Part shown: one piece after another, positions 1-12,100 of the stretch
Position numbering within the stretch: the first letter of the stretch is position 1
How the letters are laid out: the number at the start of each line of letters is the position of its first letter
Origin: Arion vulgaris
Taxonomy: Eukaryota; Mollusca; Gastropoda; Stylommatophora; Arionidae
Direction of reading: 5' to 3'
Length of the DNA: 64,000 nucleotides
Assembly (NCBI GenBank): GCA_020796225.1
Contig: CM036755.1
Coordinates: forward strand, 87,055,303-87,119,302
Notes under the pieces: generated by a model
Told to the model about the DNA's origin: nothing
Database searches by the model: none
Seen by the model: the letters and a program-made list of their open reading frames with translations, nothing else
Made by a program: the position numbers and the translations under genes

Positions 1-49
1 AGGTAAATATGAGACTTGTAAAAAAAAAAAAAGTAAAGGAACCCCTTCA

Positions 50-300
50 TACCTCGTGGTATATAGATCAACACAGTGTTAGGCCTGTATTTTTCATTGA
101 CCGCCGGCACACGATGGGTGATGTGGTCAGCATCACGCCAGCCGCCTTACTTTCCCAGAGCATGTCTGGTACCCAGTTGAGGCTGGGTCGACCTGAGAGC
201 CGTCGTGGTCGGGAAAAATTCCATGCGCATTGCGGAGCTGAACCCAGACCACCAGCCTTGAGAAGCGAGTTCACTAACAACTACGCTACTGCGGCTATCA
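50..300 (-). mobile_element. SINE with tRNA-like head (family shared with 62256-62470)
   Basis: On the - strand the sequence starts with a tRNA-like block (TAGCGTAGTTGTTAGTGAAC as A-box region and GGGTTCAGCTCC as B-box region). A second copy at 62256-62470 has the same order of blocks in the same orientation. Assigned as a tRNA-derived SINE by inference; the 3' end is not defined. Confidence 0.55.
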
Positions 301-325
301 GATATGAGACTTGGTGAATAAAAAT

Positions 326-523
326 GATTGTACAGAGAAAGTTTGAATATGGTCTATCTCTGCAGTAACTTTCAATTGTGGTTGTAATATAATTGTACAG
401 AGAAAGTTTGAATATGGTCTATCTCTGTAGTAACTTTCAATTGTGGTTGTAATATGATTGTACAGAGAAAGTTTGAATATGGTCTATCTCTGTAGTAACT
501 TTCAATTGTGGTTGTAATATGAT
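326..523. repeat. Tandem repeat, 65-bp unit, three copies
   Basis: Three nearly identical copies start at 327, 392 and 457 with TTGTACAGAGAAAGTTTGAA. They differ at two or three positions, so the amplification is recent. Confidence 0.9.
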
Positions 524-536
524 TGATATTATCTGT

Positions 537-798
537 GTGTTGCCGGGGTCCTCAAGGGAAGCAAATAATAATACCACTGCGATCTACAAGGCATGTCATA
601 AGTGGCGTCTGATGTAGGACCTAGGGAAGCTATCCTAGTAAATAAAAAGCATTGCAGATATCGGATTCAGATGTACTGATCTACTTGTAGGTGCATAACT
701 GTCACAACGTACAGTCGCTCTTAGACTCAGATCATATATAAACCACACAGAGTGGTTAAAAAGTGGTTGATATGGAGCGTTTGAAGAAGAAGAATATA
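537..798 (+). mobile_element. SINE S3 copy
   Basis: Contains all S3 blocks: GC-rich head, AATAATACCACTGCGATC, ACAAGGCATGTCATAAGTGG core, CTACTTGTAGGTGCATAACT, CACACAGAGTGGTTAA and the GAAGAAGAAG tail. Full-length but diverged. Confidence 0.8.
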
Positions 799-824
799 TG
801 ATTGGTATTGCTATATGTGAAATG

Positions 825-1745
825 AACTGTTTAACTGATTAACTCCTATAAGCTGCTGGGATCAACACTATTTATTTCTTGTTGAACGATCTTAAAAAAA
901 AAAATTCATTTACTTACAAAATGGTATATTACTCATAAAATGGGGACTGCCTGAGTAGTTGATAGTAGCTCGGCCTGCTGCTGTGAGCGCCTCATAGCTC
1001 GGGTTCGAACCTACTGTCCGGCATTTGTTAGAGTCCCTGGTCTTACTCAGGACGATAACATGAGTACCTCTGAAGTCGGAGAAAATCTGCCTGTATGGCG
1101 AGGAATACTAATTACGAGTACATTGAGCACACGGCTGCCAGTGTAAAGTAATTTACAATGTACGCGTTGCTGCCATTGTAAGAAATTGGAAAAACAGATT
1201 TTCACGCAAAATCAGTTTCAGAGATGAAACTTCGTCTGAGTTGAAAGCGGACGAAAGAAAAGAAAAAAGGAAAAAAACATAAAAATCTTTTTTTTTTTTT
1301 TTTTTTTTTTTTTCGTCCGCTTTCAACTCAGACGAAGTTTCATCTCTGAGACTGATTTTTGTGTGAAATCCGTTTTTCCAATTTCTCACAATGGCAGCAG
1401 CGTGCACATTGTAATTTACTTTACACTGGCAGCCGTATGCTCAATGTACTGAATTAGTATTCCTGCCATACAGGCAGATTTTCTCCGACTTCAGAGGTAC
1501 TCACGTTATCGTCCTGAGTAAGACCAGGGACTCAAACAAATGCCGGACAGTAGGTTCGAACCGAGCTATGAGCGTCTCACAGCTAGCAGGCCGAGCTACT
1601 ATCAACTACTCTAGGCAGTCCCCATAAAATCTGTTAATAATTAAGAAAACTGCAGCTGAATTTGTACATACACCTGCAATGGGAAAATAGTACCTAAATT
1701 TAATTCAGCCACAACATGTTTTTCAATTTAGTAGCCAACTGGTTA
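825..1745. repeat. Dispersed repeat interrupted by a palindromic element
   Basis: Flanks 825-941 and 1624-1745 together match, in reverse orientation, the continuous sequence at about 36640-36870 (for example CTGTTAATAATT and CCTATAAGCTGCTGGGA versus their complements there). This repeat therefore existed before the element at 942-1623 inserted. Confidence 0.75.
942..1623. mobile_element. Palindromic fold-back element with 7-bp target-site duplication
   Basis: Two arms of about 330 bp are inverted copies of each other around an A-rich/T-rich centre (about 1250-1315). Outer ends are GGGGACTGCCT and AGGCAGTCCCC. Each arm carries a tRNA-like block with the B-box-like GGGTTCGAACC near its outer end, so it reads as two SINE-like units joined tail to tail. 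The flanks ATAAAAT (935-941 and 1624-1630) are a target-site duplication, and the paralogous site near 36770 has a single copy without the element. In RNA this would form a long hairpin. Confidence 0.85.
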
Positions 1746-1769
1746 AGTAAAGCCGTCAACGTTACAAGA

Positions 1770-2040
1770 CAGGATAGAATGAGAAATGATAACATTAGAA
1801 ATGTTGTTGGAGTCACATGAATCCAACATGTTAGAAAACAAATAAAAAGGTTTGGTCACCTAATGAGAATGAAACCAGATCTACTTCCATCTCACGCCTA
1901 TAACATACGGCAACCAAAATGCAATGTCTGAGGAAGACCAGGAACCCGTTGGATAGATAATATCACAGATATCCTGCGACATCAAAGACTAACTACAGAT
2001 GTAACACACCTGATAGAGGATAGAAAATGAAACTCCCACG
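1770..2040 (+). pseudogene. Non-LTR retrotransposon fragment, end of reverse transcriptase
   Basis: Reads NDNIRNVVGVT, then QIKRFGHLMRMKPDLLP and GRPGTRWIDNI in broken frames. The (I/L)KRFGHxxRM...GRPxxRW pattern is the usual end of non-LTR reverse transcriptases. 5'-truncated and inactive. Confidence 0.7.
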
Positions 2041-2109
2041 ATGTTTCATGGCACATGTGGATAAGATAAGATGACATTACTATTGAGGTATCCAACCTAA
2101 AGATGCTTC

Positions 2110-2420
2110 TGTAGATCTACTGTCGTGGGATACAGGTGTTTGCCACAATCAGAGAGTGGACATGTTTGCATTAACTGCATTGATCACCGATGGGTTAAGG
2201 ATTGATAAGAGGGATGTTCTTCAGCCTCTTGGCAACCGTCTGTTGGATGAGGACATAACAAAAATTGATGTTGAATCAATCCAGTCATTTAAGGAGTTTG
2301 AAGATGGATAAGAAGGATGTTCTTCAGCCTCTTGACGACCGTCTATTGGATGAGAACATAAATATTAATGTTGAATTGATCCTGTGATTTAAGGAGTTTG
2401 AAATCAAACCTTTATTCAAG
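2110..2420 (+). pseudogene. RNase H fragment of a non-LTR retrotransposon, with internal duplication
   Basis: Reads ALTALITDGLRIDKRDVLQP followed by LGNRLLDEDITKIDVESIQS. It matches other RNase H pieces here (48440-48600, 18395-18740). About 100 bp (2200-2300) is repeated at 2305-2405. Confidence 0.65.
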
Positions 2421-2669
2421 TAGAACTGAATGCATGAGAAACAGAGTGAGGAGCTGGTTTAACCAGCGAGCCACCATCAGTATTTAGACCCTTTGATATT
2501 TGCTGGGGGAGACAGAAGTGAAGAAATTCATTTCTTACACGGTACACAACATATAGAATCTTTCATGATTGTTTTTCTGTTTTGTAAAACTACAGTACTT
2601 CGCTTTAATGTGTTTCACCATTATTATTAGTGTCCCCCGCTATACAGGCTTCTCCGTCTTCAGAGGTAA

Positions 2670-3018
2670 CAGTTATGCTGTTGATTCACTCCCACACTTT
2701 GCTATCGATTCACCCCCATCCCCCACCCCCTTGCTGTCCTCCTTTCAGCCCCACATTTTGATGTTGATTCACCCTAACATTCACTTTGTTGATTTACGCT
2801 CACATTTTGCTGTTGATTACCCCCTACCCCCAAATCACATTTTGATGTTGATTCACCCTCACATTTACTGTTGATTCACCCCACATTTCAATGTTGATCC
2901 ACCTCACATACTGTTGATTCACCCTCACATTTTGCTGTTGATTCACCCCCACCACACCTCCATTTTGCTGTTGATTCACCCTCACATTCACGCTGTTGAT
3001 TCACCCTCACATTTACTC
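2670..3018 (+). repeat. CT-rich minisatellite next to the PHD exon acceptor, free of AG
   Basis: Irregular tandem copies of about 23 bp around GTTGATTCACCCTCACATTT. Between the AG at 2747-2748 and the acceptor AG at 3030-3031 the + strand has no AG dinucleotide. Each unit is pyrimidine-rich, so the array works as an extended polypyrimidine tract. Confidence 0.85.
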
Positions 3019-3031
3019 TGGTTATTCTCAG

Positions 3032-3153
3032 ATTTATGATCTGTTGTGACAAATGCGAAGAGTGGTTTCATGGATCTTGTGTGGGTATCAGCACAGCCAG
3101 AGGGAAGGAGATGGAGGACAATGAGGAGGAGTACATCTGTCCAGTTTGTGCAA
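3032..3153 (+). CDS. DIDO1: DIDO1-like exon 1 in window: C-terminal part of PHD finger
   Basis: The exon starts after the acceptor TTATTCTCAG and ends at donor GTAAGT. It encodes 40 residues starting FMICCDKCEEWFHGSC and ending EEEYICPVCA. These supply the CxxC, WFHGxC and CPxC metal ligands of a C4HC3 PHD finger; the first CxC pair must be on an earlier exon not seen here. The Trp of the EEWFHG stretch is part of the aromatic cage that reads H3K4me3 in DIDO1 and PHF3 (family knowledge). It begins in phase 2 and ends in phase 1. The acceptor is preceded by a CT-rich minisatellite. Confidence 0.9.
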
Positions 3154-6100
3154 GTAAGTTCCTGTTGAGCAGTGTTTCTTAAATGTGCTCTTACAGTTGA
3201 TTGATAAGACCATCACCGTTGCACTTTGGTGAGTAACCATGTGTGTTCCGATCTCTGTCTTACAGAGGAAGATCTCAGTGGCACTGCACGAATTCCGTAG
3301 CACTGGTGAGGGTCCCCGATGCAATTTAGAAAATATTTTGTAGGAATTTTATTGTTTAATCTTTCAATGAATTTTGACTGGGAAGTGGCTGTCCAGCCTG
3401 CTCTACTCGATTTTGAACTACAAAGTGTTCTTTTAGTGCTCAATTTGGAAACATCATCTACAGTTTATCATCCGTCTCCGATATGCAGGTAAAGTATCAT
3501 AGGGATTTTTTGTCTGACTATATGTTATGTCTGGCATATAGGAAAGCTGAATTTTTTGCTTCATTTCTATCATTTGCTTGATAAAATCCTTTTGGTCGAA
3601 GCGTCACCGTATCTTATTTTTTTGTGCTGTGTAAAACTATATTACTTTGTTTTGATGTGTTTGTCAAGTAACAGAAAGATGAGTTATCTCCATGATGATC
3701 CACAGTAGCGACCCTATTCTGTCTATAGTTTCATTGACACCAACCCTTTCGCTGCTACATACTTTCTGAAGATGGAGCTAAAAATAGCTACTCTTTGTTT
3801 CTAGGTCAGAAACGTGAACGTACGCCTATAGCAGTGACAGTAGAAATGTATAACGTGTTATAACACGTCTTTAGCCCACAGAGGAGAGATAATAACAGAT
3901 GTGTTAATGTGTCTTTAGCAGTGAATGGGAAAAACATCTATACACATCCTTAGCAGCTAAAGGGTGTGATGATGGGTACATGTTCAATTTCCATTGCTGG
4001 GTATCCATGTCTGTTAGGATTGGTTTGTTCTGACTTCAGTGGAGAGTTGTTGTGGGGTCTTCATTTCCAAGTTCGTTGGTATCCTATCATTACTAGCAAG
4101 GCATCGAAGGTAGGAAGAATGCTTGCTAATTAACTCTTTCCGTACACAGTTATTTCTTCAGTTGTACACGGTTAATTCAAGATAGGCAAAAGCATTTTAA
4201 AAATCTTAGCTACTTGTTAATAAATAAACTTATATATATCGTATTATATACTAATTTGAAGAAAACTGGATAACCTATTAGAATAACAAGGTTAAATTGT
4301 AGTAGATGTAACAAAAAAATAGAAAGACTTGTATAAAGGGAAACAACTTGAATGTTGCAGTGTACAGTGAATGGCGTTCAATGGAATACGCTGTGGTGCA
4401 GTGTGCAGCGATTGGCGTGGAAAGAGTTAATCTTTGCTTCTCATGGAGCATAGAGTCTAAATAGTTGTCCTTCACTTTTTCCCGATATCTGGCTATTCTC
4501 TTTATGGCTACCTAGGATAATCCTGCATCCTTCGATTCCTCAGGTTTGTTGGGGTGTCTCCTTTTCCATTTAACTAGTGGGTTCCACTCAAGTGCTTGTC
4601 TAGGGACACTCGGCTGTATCTTCCGCAGAGTATGCCATTCACCCACCATTTCCTGCTCCTGACCTGGGTCATCAAGAGTTCCTGCCCTGTTCTTATCCAC
4701 TAGTGTATATTTGTCATTCTGTCATACCATTTCAGTCTGAGAATATGCAGAAGACATTTGATGATCAATTCTTTTTAATGCTAATTCCTTGTGGACCAAA
4801 CACCACACTACTTGCCTTTGTGTTTAATGCCTTTTTTACCAGGAGCCACACTAAAGAGTGTTTTTTATTTTAAAAACAATGGCTTGTAAGAACACAGCTT
4901 TTGCCCTGGTTCACTAAGAGGTAACTTGGTGACTTGTCATCATTTTCCGAGTCATACATCAAGACAAGATTTTACATTTGAGTTGAATATTCTGAACTTT
5001 GTTTTAGTTAAGTTTGGACATTCCAGACAGTGTCGTCTTCGTAGTAGAGAGATAAAATATACTAATCAACTTCTCATGGGTATGTCGAGCAAGTAGACTT
5101 TGGGATGATGGCTGCTGCTTCAGAGGACAGAGCATGCATGAAACTGCCCAGTGTGCCATGGTGTCGATCGCGTAACATAACATCGTCTTAGAACAAACTT
5201 TGTTTGGTGCATAGGTCCTACACGCAATAAGTACCTATGAGCCTGGGCGCAATGTGTTCACGATCTTTTGGCAGACCACACAGACCATAAATAATGGTTA
5301 ACTTGGTTGATAAGAGCGAACACAATGAAAAAGAAGGTTAACATACAGATTAAAAATGCCAGTGTGTTGCAGAGGCTTGCAAGGGAGCACAGAATAGTAA
5401 CACTGCGCCCTACAAGGTTTGTCGTAAGAGGTGACTGAGGTAGGGGCTTAGGGAAACTACCCTAGTAAATAAAAAGCATTGCAGAAATCGAATGTGCTGG
5501 GCTATGTGTAGCCGCATAACTGGCACAATGTATAATTGCTCTTAGGCTCAGATCACATACAAATCACAAAGAGTGGTTCAACAAATGGTCGTTGGAGAGC
5601 GTTTGAAGAAGATATAGATAGTAGTACGTAACATTCTGTCACTGATCTGATCTACATATAGATAGATAGTATGTAACATTCTGTCAATGATCTGATCTAC
5701 ATATAGATAGATAGTATGTAACATTATGTCACTGATCTGATCTACATATAGATAGATAGTATGTAACATTCTGTCAATGATCTGATCTACATATAGATAG
5801 ATAGTATGTAACATTCTGTTAATGATCTGATCTACATATAGATAGATAGTATGTAACATTCTGTCAATGATCTGATCCACATATAGATAGTAGTACGTAA
5901 CATTCTGTCACTGATCTGATCTACATATAGATAGATAGTAGTACGTAACATTCTGTCACTGATCTGATCTACATATAGATAGATAGTATGTAACATTCTG
6001 TCAATGATCTGATCTACATATAGATAGATAGTATGTAACATTCTGTTAATGATCTGATCTACATATAGATAGATAGTATGTAACATTCTGTCAATGATCT

Positions 6101-9100
6101 GATCCACATATAGATAGTAGTACGTAACATTCTGTCACTGATCTGATCTACATATAGATAGATAGTAGTACGTAACATTCTGTCACCGATCTGATCTACA
6201 TATAGATAGATAGTATGTAACATTCTGTCAATGATCTGATCTACATATAGATAGATAGTATGTAACATTCTGTTAATGATCTGATCTACATATAGATAGA
6301 TAGTATGTAACATTCTGTCAATGATCTGATCTACATATAGATAACAGTATGTATCATTTTATCAATGATCTGATCCATATATAGATAACAGTATGTATCA
6401 TTTTATCAATGATCTGATCCATATATAGATAACAGTATGTATCATTTTATCAATGATCTGATCCATATATAGATAGACAGGACAGTTTATCATTAGAGAC
6501 GTCGGCTACTCCCTCCAGAACAGCAGAGACGGTAAGACTAACATTCAGCTGTACAATTTGATCAAGTATTTGAAAAATGCTTAATTTGAATGACTGCACT
6601 TGTGGGTCCCTATAGGCTCTCAGTTGATTTAAGCATTAATTGTCAGCAGCAAAGTACCTATCTCTTGCAGGGATTTACAATTAACCTCAGACTTGGAACA
6701 TGATAATTCTGAATTTTCTATCAGTTTAGAAAATTGTGATTCTGAATTAAATTTTTTCTTCAGTGATCTTTTCACTTGTGCTCTTGACCTTTCAGTTAAT
6801 GTCATGTGACCTTTGAGTCAGTACCCTGTGACCTTTGATTTACTGCCAGGTAGACAGTAGCATTGACAAGCTCAGATGCCTGGATTTTTTACCCACTCAG
6901 AACATGAGCCAGAATTTGACTGTTTTAGAAGTAGGAGTTGACTTTTTTTCTGTGCCTCACTATGATACAACAGCTAAGGTAGTAGGGTTCACTGAACTCA
7001 TCCCCCACCACCAGATTGCCTACTATACTCTTCTTCTTCACTCCTAGGGAGTCATAGGTCCGCAACCAAGGTCTTCCAAGCCCTCCTATCCAAAGCCATC
7101 TTTTTTCACATCTCTTCACTCCCCCCATTTTCTTGCATTCCGTCTCCAACTCTCGCCTCTAGGTGTTACTGGATCTTCCATTACCTCTATTACCCTGGGG
7201 CTCCATTGGAGGGCCTGTCTCATGATGCTGTAAGAGGGTCTCCTCAGTGTATGTCCTATTCAGCGCCACCTTCTGCCTCTTTTATCTTGTTCCACCTGCC
7301 GTTATCTCGCTCTATCCCTCACTTCCCTGTTTGTTCTACTATAAACTAGATGTGTCAGAAGGTTCAAGATATTCATCATATCCAGAGTCACTGCACTTTC
7401 TTCTTTTCTTTAATCTTGTTTAGCCTAACACTGTCAGGATAAGAAGAGGTTTATAGAACATGCTGTTGTACGTACTTCATAATCACTGTTTTTCTCTAAT
7501 CTTGTTTAGTCTGACACTGTCAGGATAAGAAGAGGTTTATAGAACATGCTGTTGTACGTACTTCATAATCATTGTTTTTTTTAATCTTGTTTAGCCTGAC
7601 ACTGTCAGGATAAGAAGATGTTTATAGAACATGCTGTTGTACGTACTTCATAATCATTGTTTTTCTCTAATCTTGTTTAGCCTGACACTGTCAGGATAAG
7701 AAGATGTTTATAGAACATGCTGTTGTACGTACTTCATAATCATTGTTTTTCATCGCCTCTTGTTATTTCTGGGGTCCACCTTTTGCATGGACAACCTTGT
7801 GTTTTGTATCCACTGTATCGGAGTAACATTTCTCTTTGAGGCGCACTGTCTGTTGGTAATCTGCTTATGAATTTAGTAATCCATCGATTTAATATGTTGT
7901 TTCTTGAAGTTCAGTACTGTTGTTTTACTGCAGTCTTCCCCCTATTTCGATGTTGTTGTAGTACCCACTTTTTCCCTGCTGTCTTCATTTCTAAACCGGT
8001 CTCTTCTTGTTACACCCAGTATTCTGCGTAGACACTTCATCTCTGTCATGACTTGTTTTCTTTTGTCATTCGATGTCACCGTCCAGGTTTGGCACTGATA
8101 TCATAATGTTGGGAGAAAGATTGGGTTGAACAATACTCTTTTAGTGTTCATGGTGACATGTTTGCATTTCAGATTTGGTGCCATTTGTCCTATCATTTGA
8201 TTTGATTTATTGCATCTGTGTTGGATTTTGTTAGCTATTCTTCCATTTACTGAATTTAAAAAAAATGAATTCATTAACTGACCAACTAAAATAAACATTC
8301 TTTTTTCTAGAGATTAGTATTCTATCTATATACATTCTTCATGTACATTTTGACACATAAGACTTCCACAAGATTTACATTGTTGCTGTTTGTCGCCTTT
8401 CTACCAATTGTTTCCCATTTCTCGCGATCACAGCCCGGACCGATGTACCAGATTTCCCCATAAATTCTATTCATGTAGAAATCTGATTCATGCAGCCTTA
8501 GCATCACATCTTCAGTACCATTTGGAGCTCTGGTGCTTATCCTTCGCGATGTGTCCGGTTTCAACCAGCGTTTACTCGGTTCGCTCTCCGTTCTGTAGCC
8601 ATCTAGTGTTTTTACAATGTGTAGTAGCTAGTCCCATGGCAAACCTCCTTGGTCGCCTCTTACGACATGCATGGCAGGTAACAGTGGTTCTATCCTTTAC
8701 ACCCCAATTTGGACCCGGGAACCACTAGGGCGGTTTCCCATTTCGAGTCACAATCTTTCAACTCTTTTTCCACAGTGTTTTTTTCCGTGCTTCCTTAGAC
8801 ATTCAGACTTTCTTTTTTTATCCACTGTCCATGAGAGAAAATTGTCCCAGTCAATGCTGCTACTGGCATACAACACATATACTCAATTCATCTTCATCCC
8901 AGTCAATGCTGCTACTGGCATACAACACATGCTCAATTCATCTTCATCCCAGTCAATGCTGCTACTGGCATACAACACATATACTCAATTCATCTTCATC
9001 CCAGTCAATGCTGCTACTGGCATACAACACATGCTCAATTCATCTTCATCCCAGTCAATGCTGCTACTGGCATACAACACATATACTCAATTCATCTTCA

Positions 9101-12100
9101 TCCCAGTCAATGCTGCTACTGGCATACAACATATACTCAATTCATCTTCATCCCAGTCAATGCTGCTACTGGCATACAACACATATACTCAATTCATCTT
9201 CATCCCAGTCAATGCTGCTACTGGCATACAACATATACTCAATTCATCTTCATCCCAGTCAATGCTGCTACTGGCATACAACACATGCTCAATTCATCTT
9301 CATCCCAGTCAATGCTGCTACTGGCATACAACATATACTCAATTCATCTTCATCCTAGTCAATGCTGCTACTGGCATACAACACATGCTCAATTCATCTT
9401 CATCCTAGTCAATGCTGCTACTGGCATACAACACATGCTCAATTCATCTTCATCCCAGTCAATGCTGCTACTGGCATACAACACATGCTCAATTCATCTT
9501 CATCTTTTAATAATGGTCTTCGGCGACTCACAGTTTAAGTGATTAATATTATTGCAACTAAACTGTGTTAGAAAATGACTAAAGAAATAGATATTGAAAT
9601 AGATATCTGCTAAAAATAATGAACATAAAATGGGACGAATTCGGAAATGATGAACTCAAAGAAATATCTTGTCAACCACTAGTAACATCTGTTATAAGAT
9701 GGAGATATGTTGGACATACCTTAAGAAGTAATGATCAAAGAATACCAAACCAGGCAGTGAAGTGGGAGATAAAGGGTTCAAGAAAGAGAGGCGCCTAGGA
9801 AACCCTTAAATGAACTTGTTAAGATGATGATGACGCACCTTGATGATGATGTGCTGTTTCTAGTGATTAATATTACTGCTGCTGCTACTACTACTTCTTC
9901 TTCCTAGTTATTTGTGCTACTACTACAACTAAACTTTCTTGCTCACTCTCTTCACCTTTCAGCTCCCAATGGAGCACAGGTCTTCAACAAATTTCTTCCA
10001 GTCCTTCCTCTCTCTTCCCATCCCTTCCAATTCTTTCCACATCTTACTTATCTTTTTCATTGTTCATGATTGTTCATTGTTCATTTGAGAATCATCTTCA
10101 TTGCACATCAGACATGTCCATAATTCTGCCGATCTCCTCCCAAGCTTATATTTCAGTATGTTTAGGCTAACAACTCCCATTCTGTGTTGATTGATGTATC
10201 TACTCAATTTTCTCTTGTTGTTTTCCCATCCTGCCGCACCTATCGGTATGAACAACTTGCGCAACCGAGATAGAGAATACTCTTTATCTTCTTCGTTGAA
10301 ATCTTCAGAGCGTATGTTTTCTCTTAGAGCGTTGATGATGTTGCTTTTGTCCATAAATGACCCATTCTCGATCATAGCATTGGCCGCAAGTGCTTCCGCT
10401 CTCTCATTGCCCTTGACCCAGGCGACCGGGAGAAAGATGAAGGTAAGTGTTTGGATTGTTGCGTTTTGTATTAATTCCATCCACTGTCTTCTTACATGAC
10501 CAGTCTTGATCTTCTGTATCATGCTCATAGAGTCGCTGAGCATGCATGCATGAGTGAATGTATGCGTCTGTATCCACTCCATGGATTTTGTCACCGCCAT
10601 GACCTCCATAGTAATGCTGCTGGTAGTTGTCGCATATGCGCCACTTGCCTCATTGAATACTTTTCCGTTAGCTCTAGCCGTAAAGGCCCCATGCCTTTAA
10701 TCTTTTTAATATCAGTCTCCAGATATCTTCTGCAGGTATTTCTAGGCCTTCCCCTACTCCTCTTTCGCTGCGGGTTCCAAAACAGTGCCTGTCTTGCAAT
10801 ATTTCCATCCAGTCTTCTGATTGTGTGTCCTATCTATAGCCGGAGTCTCTTCCTTAGCTCTTTGTCCAAGGTTATCTGCTTAGTTCTTTCTCCGAGTTCA
10901 TCTTTCGTAATCTTATCATACCATCTCAGTCCCTCTATTCTACGTAAACATCCATTTACATAGGTCTGTAGTTTTCTGGTGGGTTTCTTTTGTTGCTCTC
11001 GATGACTACTGCTACTACCACCGCCACTACTACTACTACTGCTACTACCCATTTACTACAATTTTTACTACTACCACCACTTCTTCTTCCTCCCAGTAAT
11101 TTGTGTTACTAATACTACTACTACTGCTACCACTACTACTACCACCACTACTACTGCTACTACTACTACTACTACTGCTACTGCTACTACCACTACTACT
11201 ACTGCTGCTACCACTACTACTACCACTACTACTGATGCTCTCTGCTACTACTACTACTACTCTGCTGCTACGCTGCTACTACCACTACTACTGCTACTAC
11301 TACTGCCACTACTACTACCACTACTACTACCACTGCTACTACCACTACTACTACTACTACTACCTACTACCACTACTGCTGCTGCCACTACTACTATTGC
11401 TACCACTGCTACTAAACCTCCATGTTTCCAGTGATTAATTGCGATTTCTGTGTCATCTCACAGGCTGTAACCACAAGTAAACTTCTGCAAAAGTGCATTG
11501 GGAGAAAGTGCAACAAGTCTCCTAGACTTGGCTCTGTCTATTGCAGTAATGAATGTATCATGAGCCATGCCCAGGAATCTCTGAAGATAATACGAGAGGA
11601 ACACATGCACAATAAGGTAATTATCAAGTATTTGTACTAGAACATGGGGCCTCTGTGGTGTAGAGACTAAGTGCTTGTCTTTTGTGCCAAAGGTACAAGG
11701 TTCGCTCCCTCGTAGAGCCATCTGGATATTTTTCCAGAGATCACTGATCTCAGTGTAGGTGAGATTGAGTTCCTAGTCCTATCGGAGACGGATGATAATT
11801 GCAGGTCCCGTGTTCAATTTGAGCAGTTAAAAATCATGAAGAGCAGGCTCAAAAGCTGCTGCCCGGTCAAAATAAGGACAGATAACTACAATTAGACAAT
11901 AAATCCCTAACAGCTCAAAAATGTGTTAATTTCTTCCATTCTGGTGTATCCTTTGCTTGATAAAGGAATTTTATTGAAACGTCACGGTGTATTGTTTTTG
12001 TACTTTGTAAAACTATATAACTTTTTTTATGTGTATTCTGCTATATACAGTGTTACAGAAATCATAAAGAATAATAAGCATACAGAGAATGAGAAAACAA

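Noticed and set aside
945..1030. A functional tRNA gene in the palindrome arm (and in SINE heads)
   Set aside because: A- and B-box-like segments are present, but acceptor and anticodon stems do not close and the unit continues into a SINE-like body.
5612..6475. CRISPR-like regular repeats
   Set aside because: Directly adjacent tandem units without unique spacers, in an animal genome. The same applies to the other arrays.
8671..9542. Open frames of 175 to 245 codons with repeated SQSMLLLAYNT
   Set aside because: A non-coding tandem array with unit length 48/51; no start context, no homology, and parallel frames are open too.
11103..11438. Leu-rich open frame of 111 codons
   Set aside because: A product of the CTA/CTG trinucleotide array.
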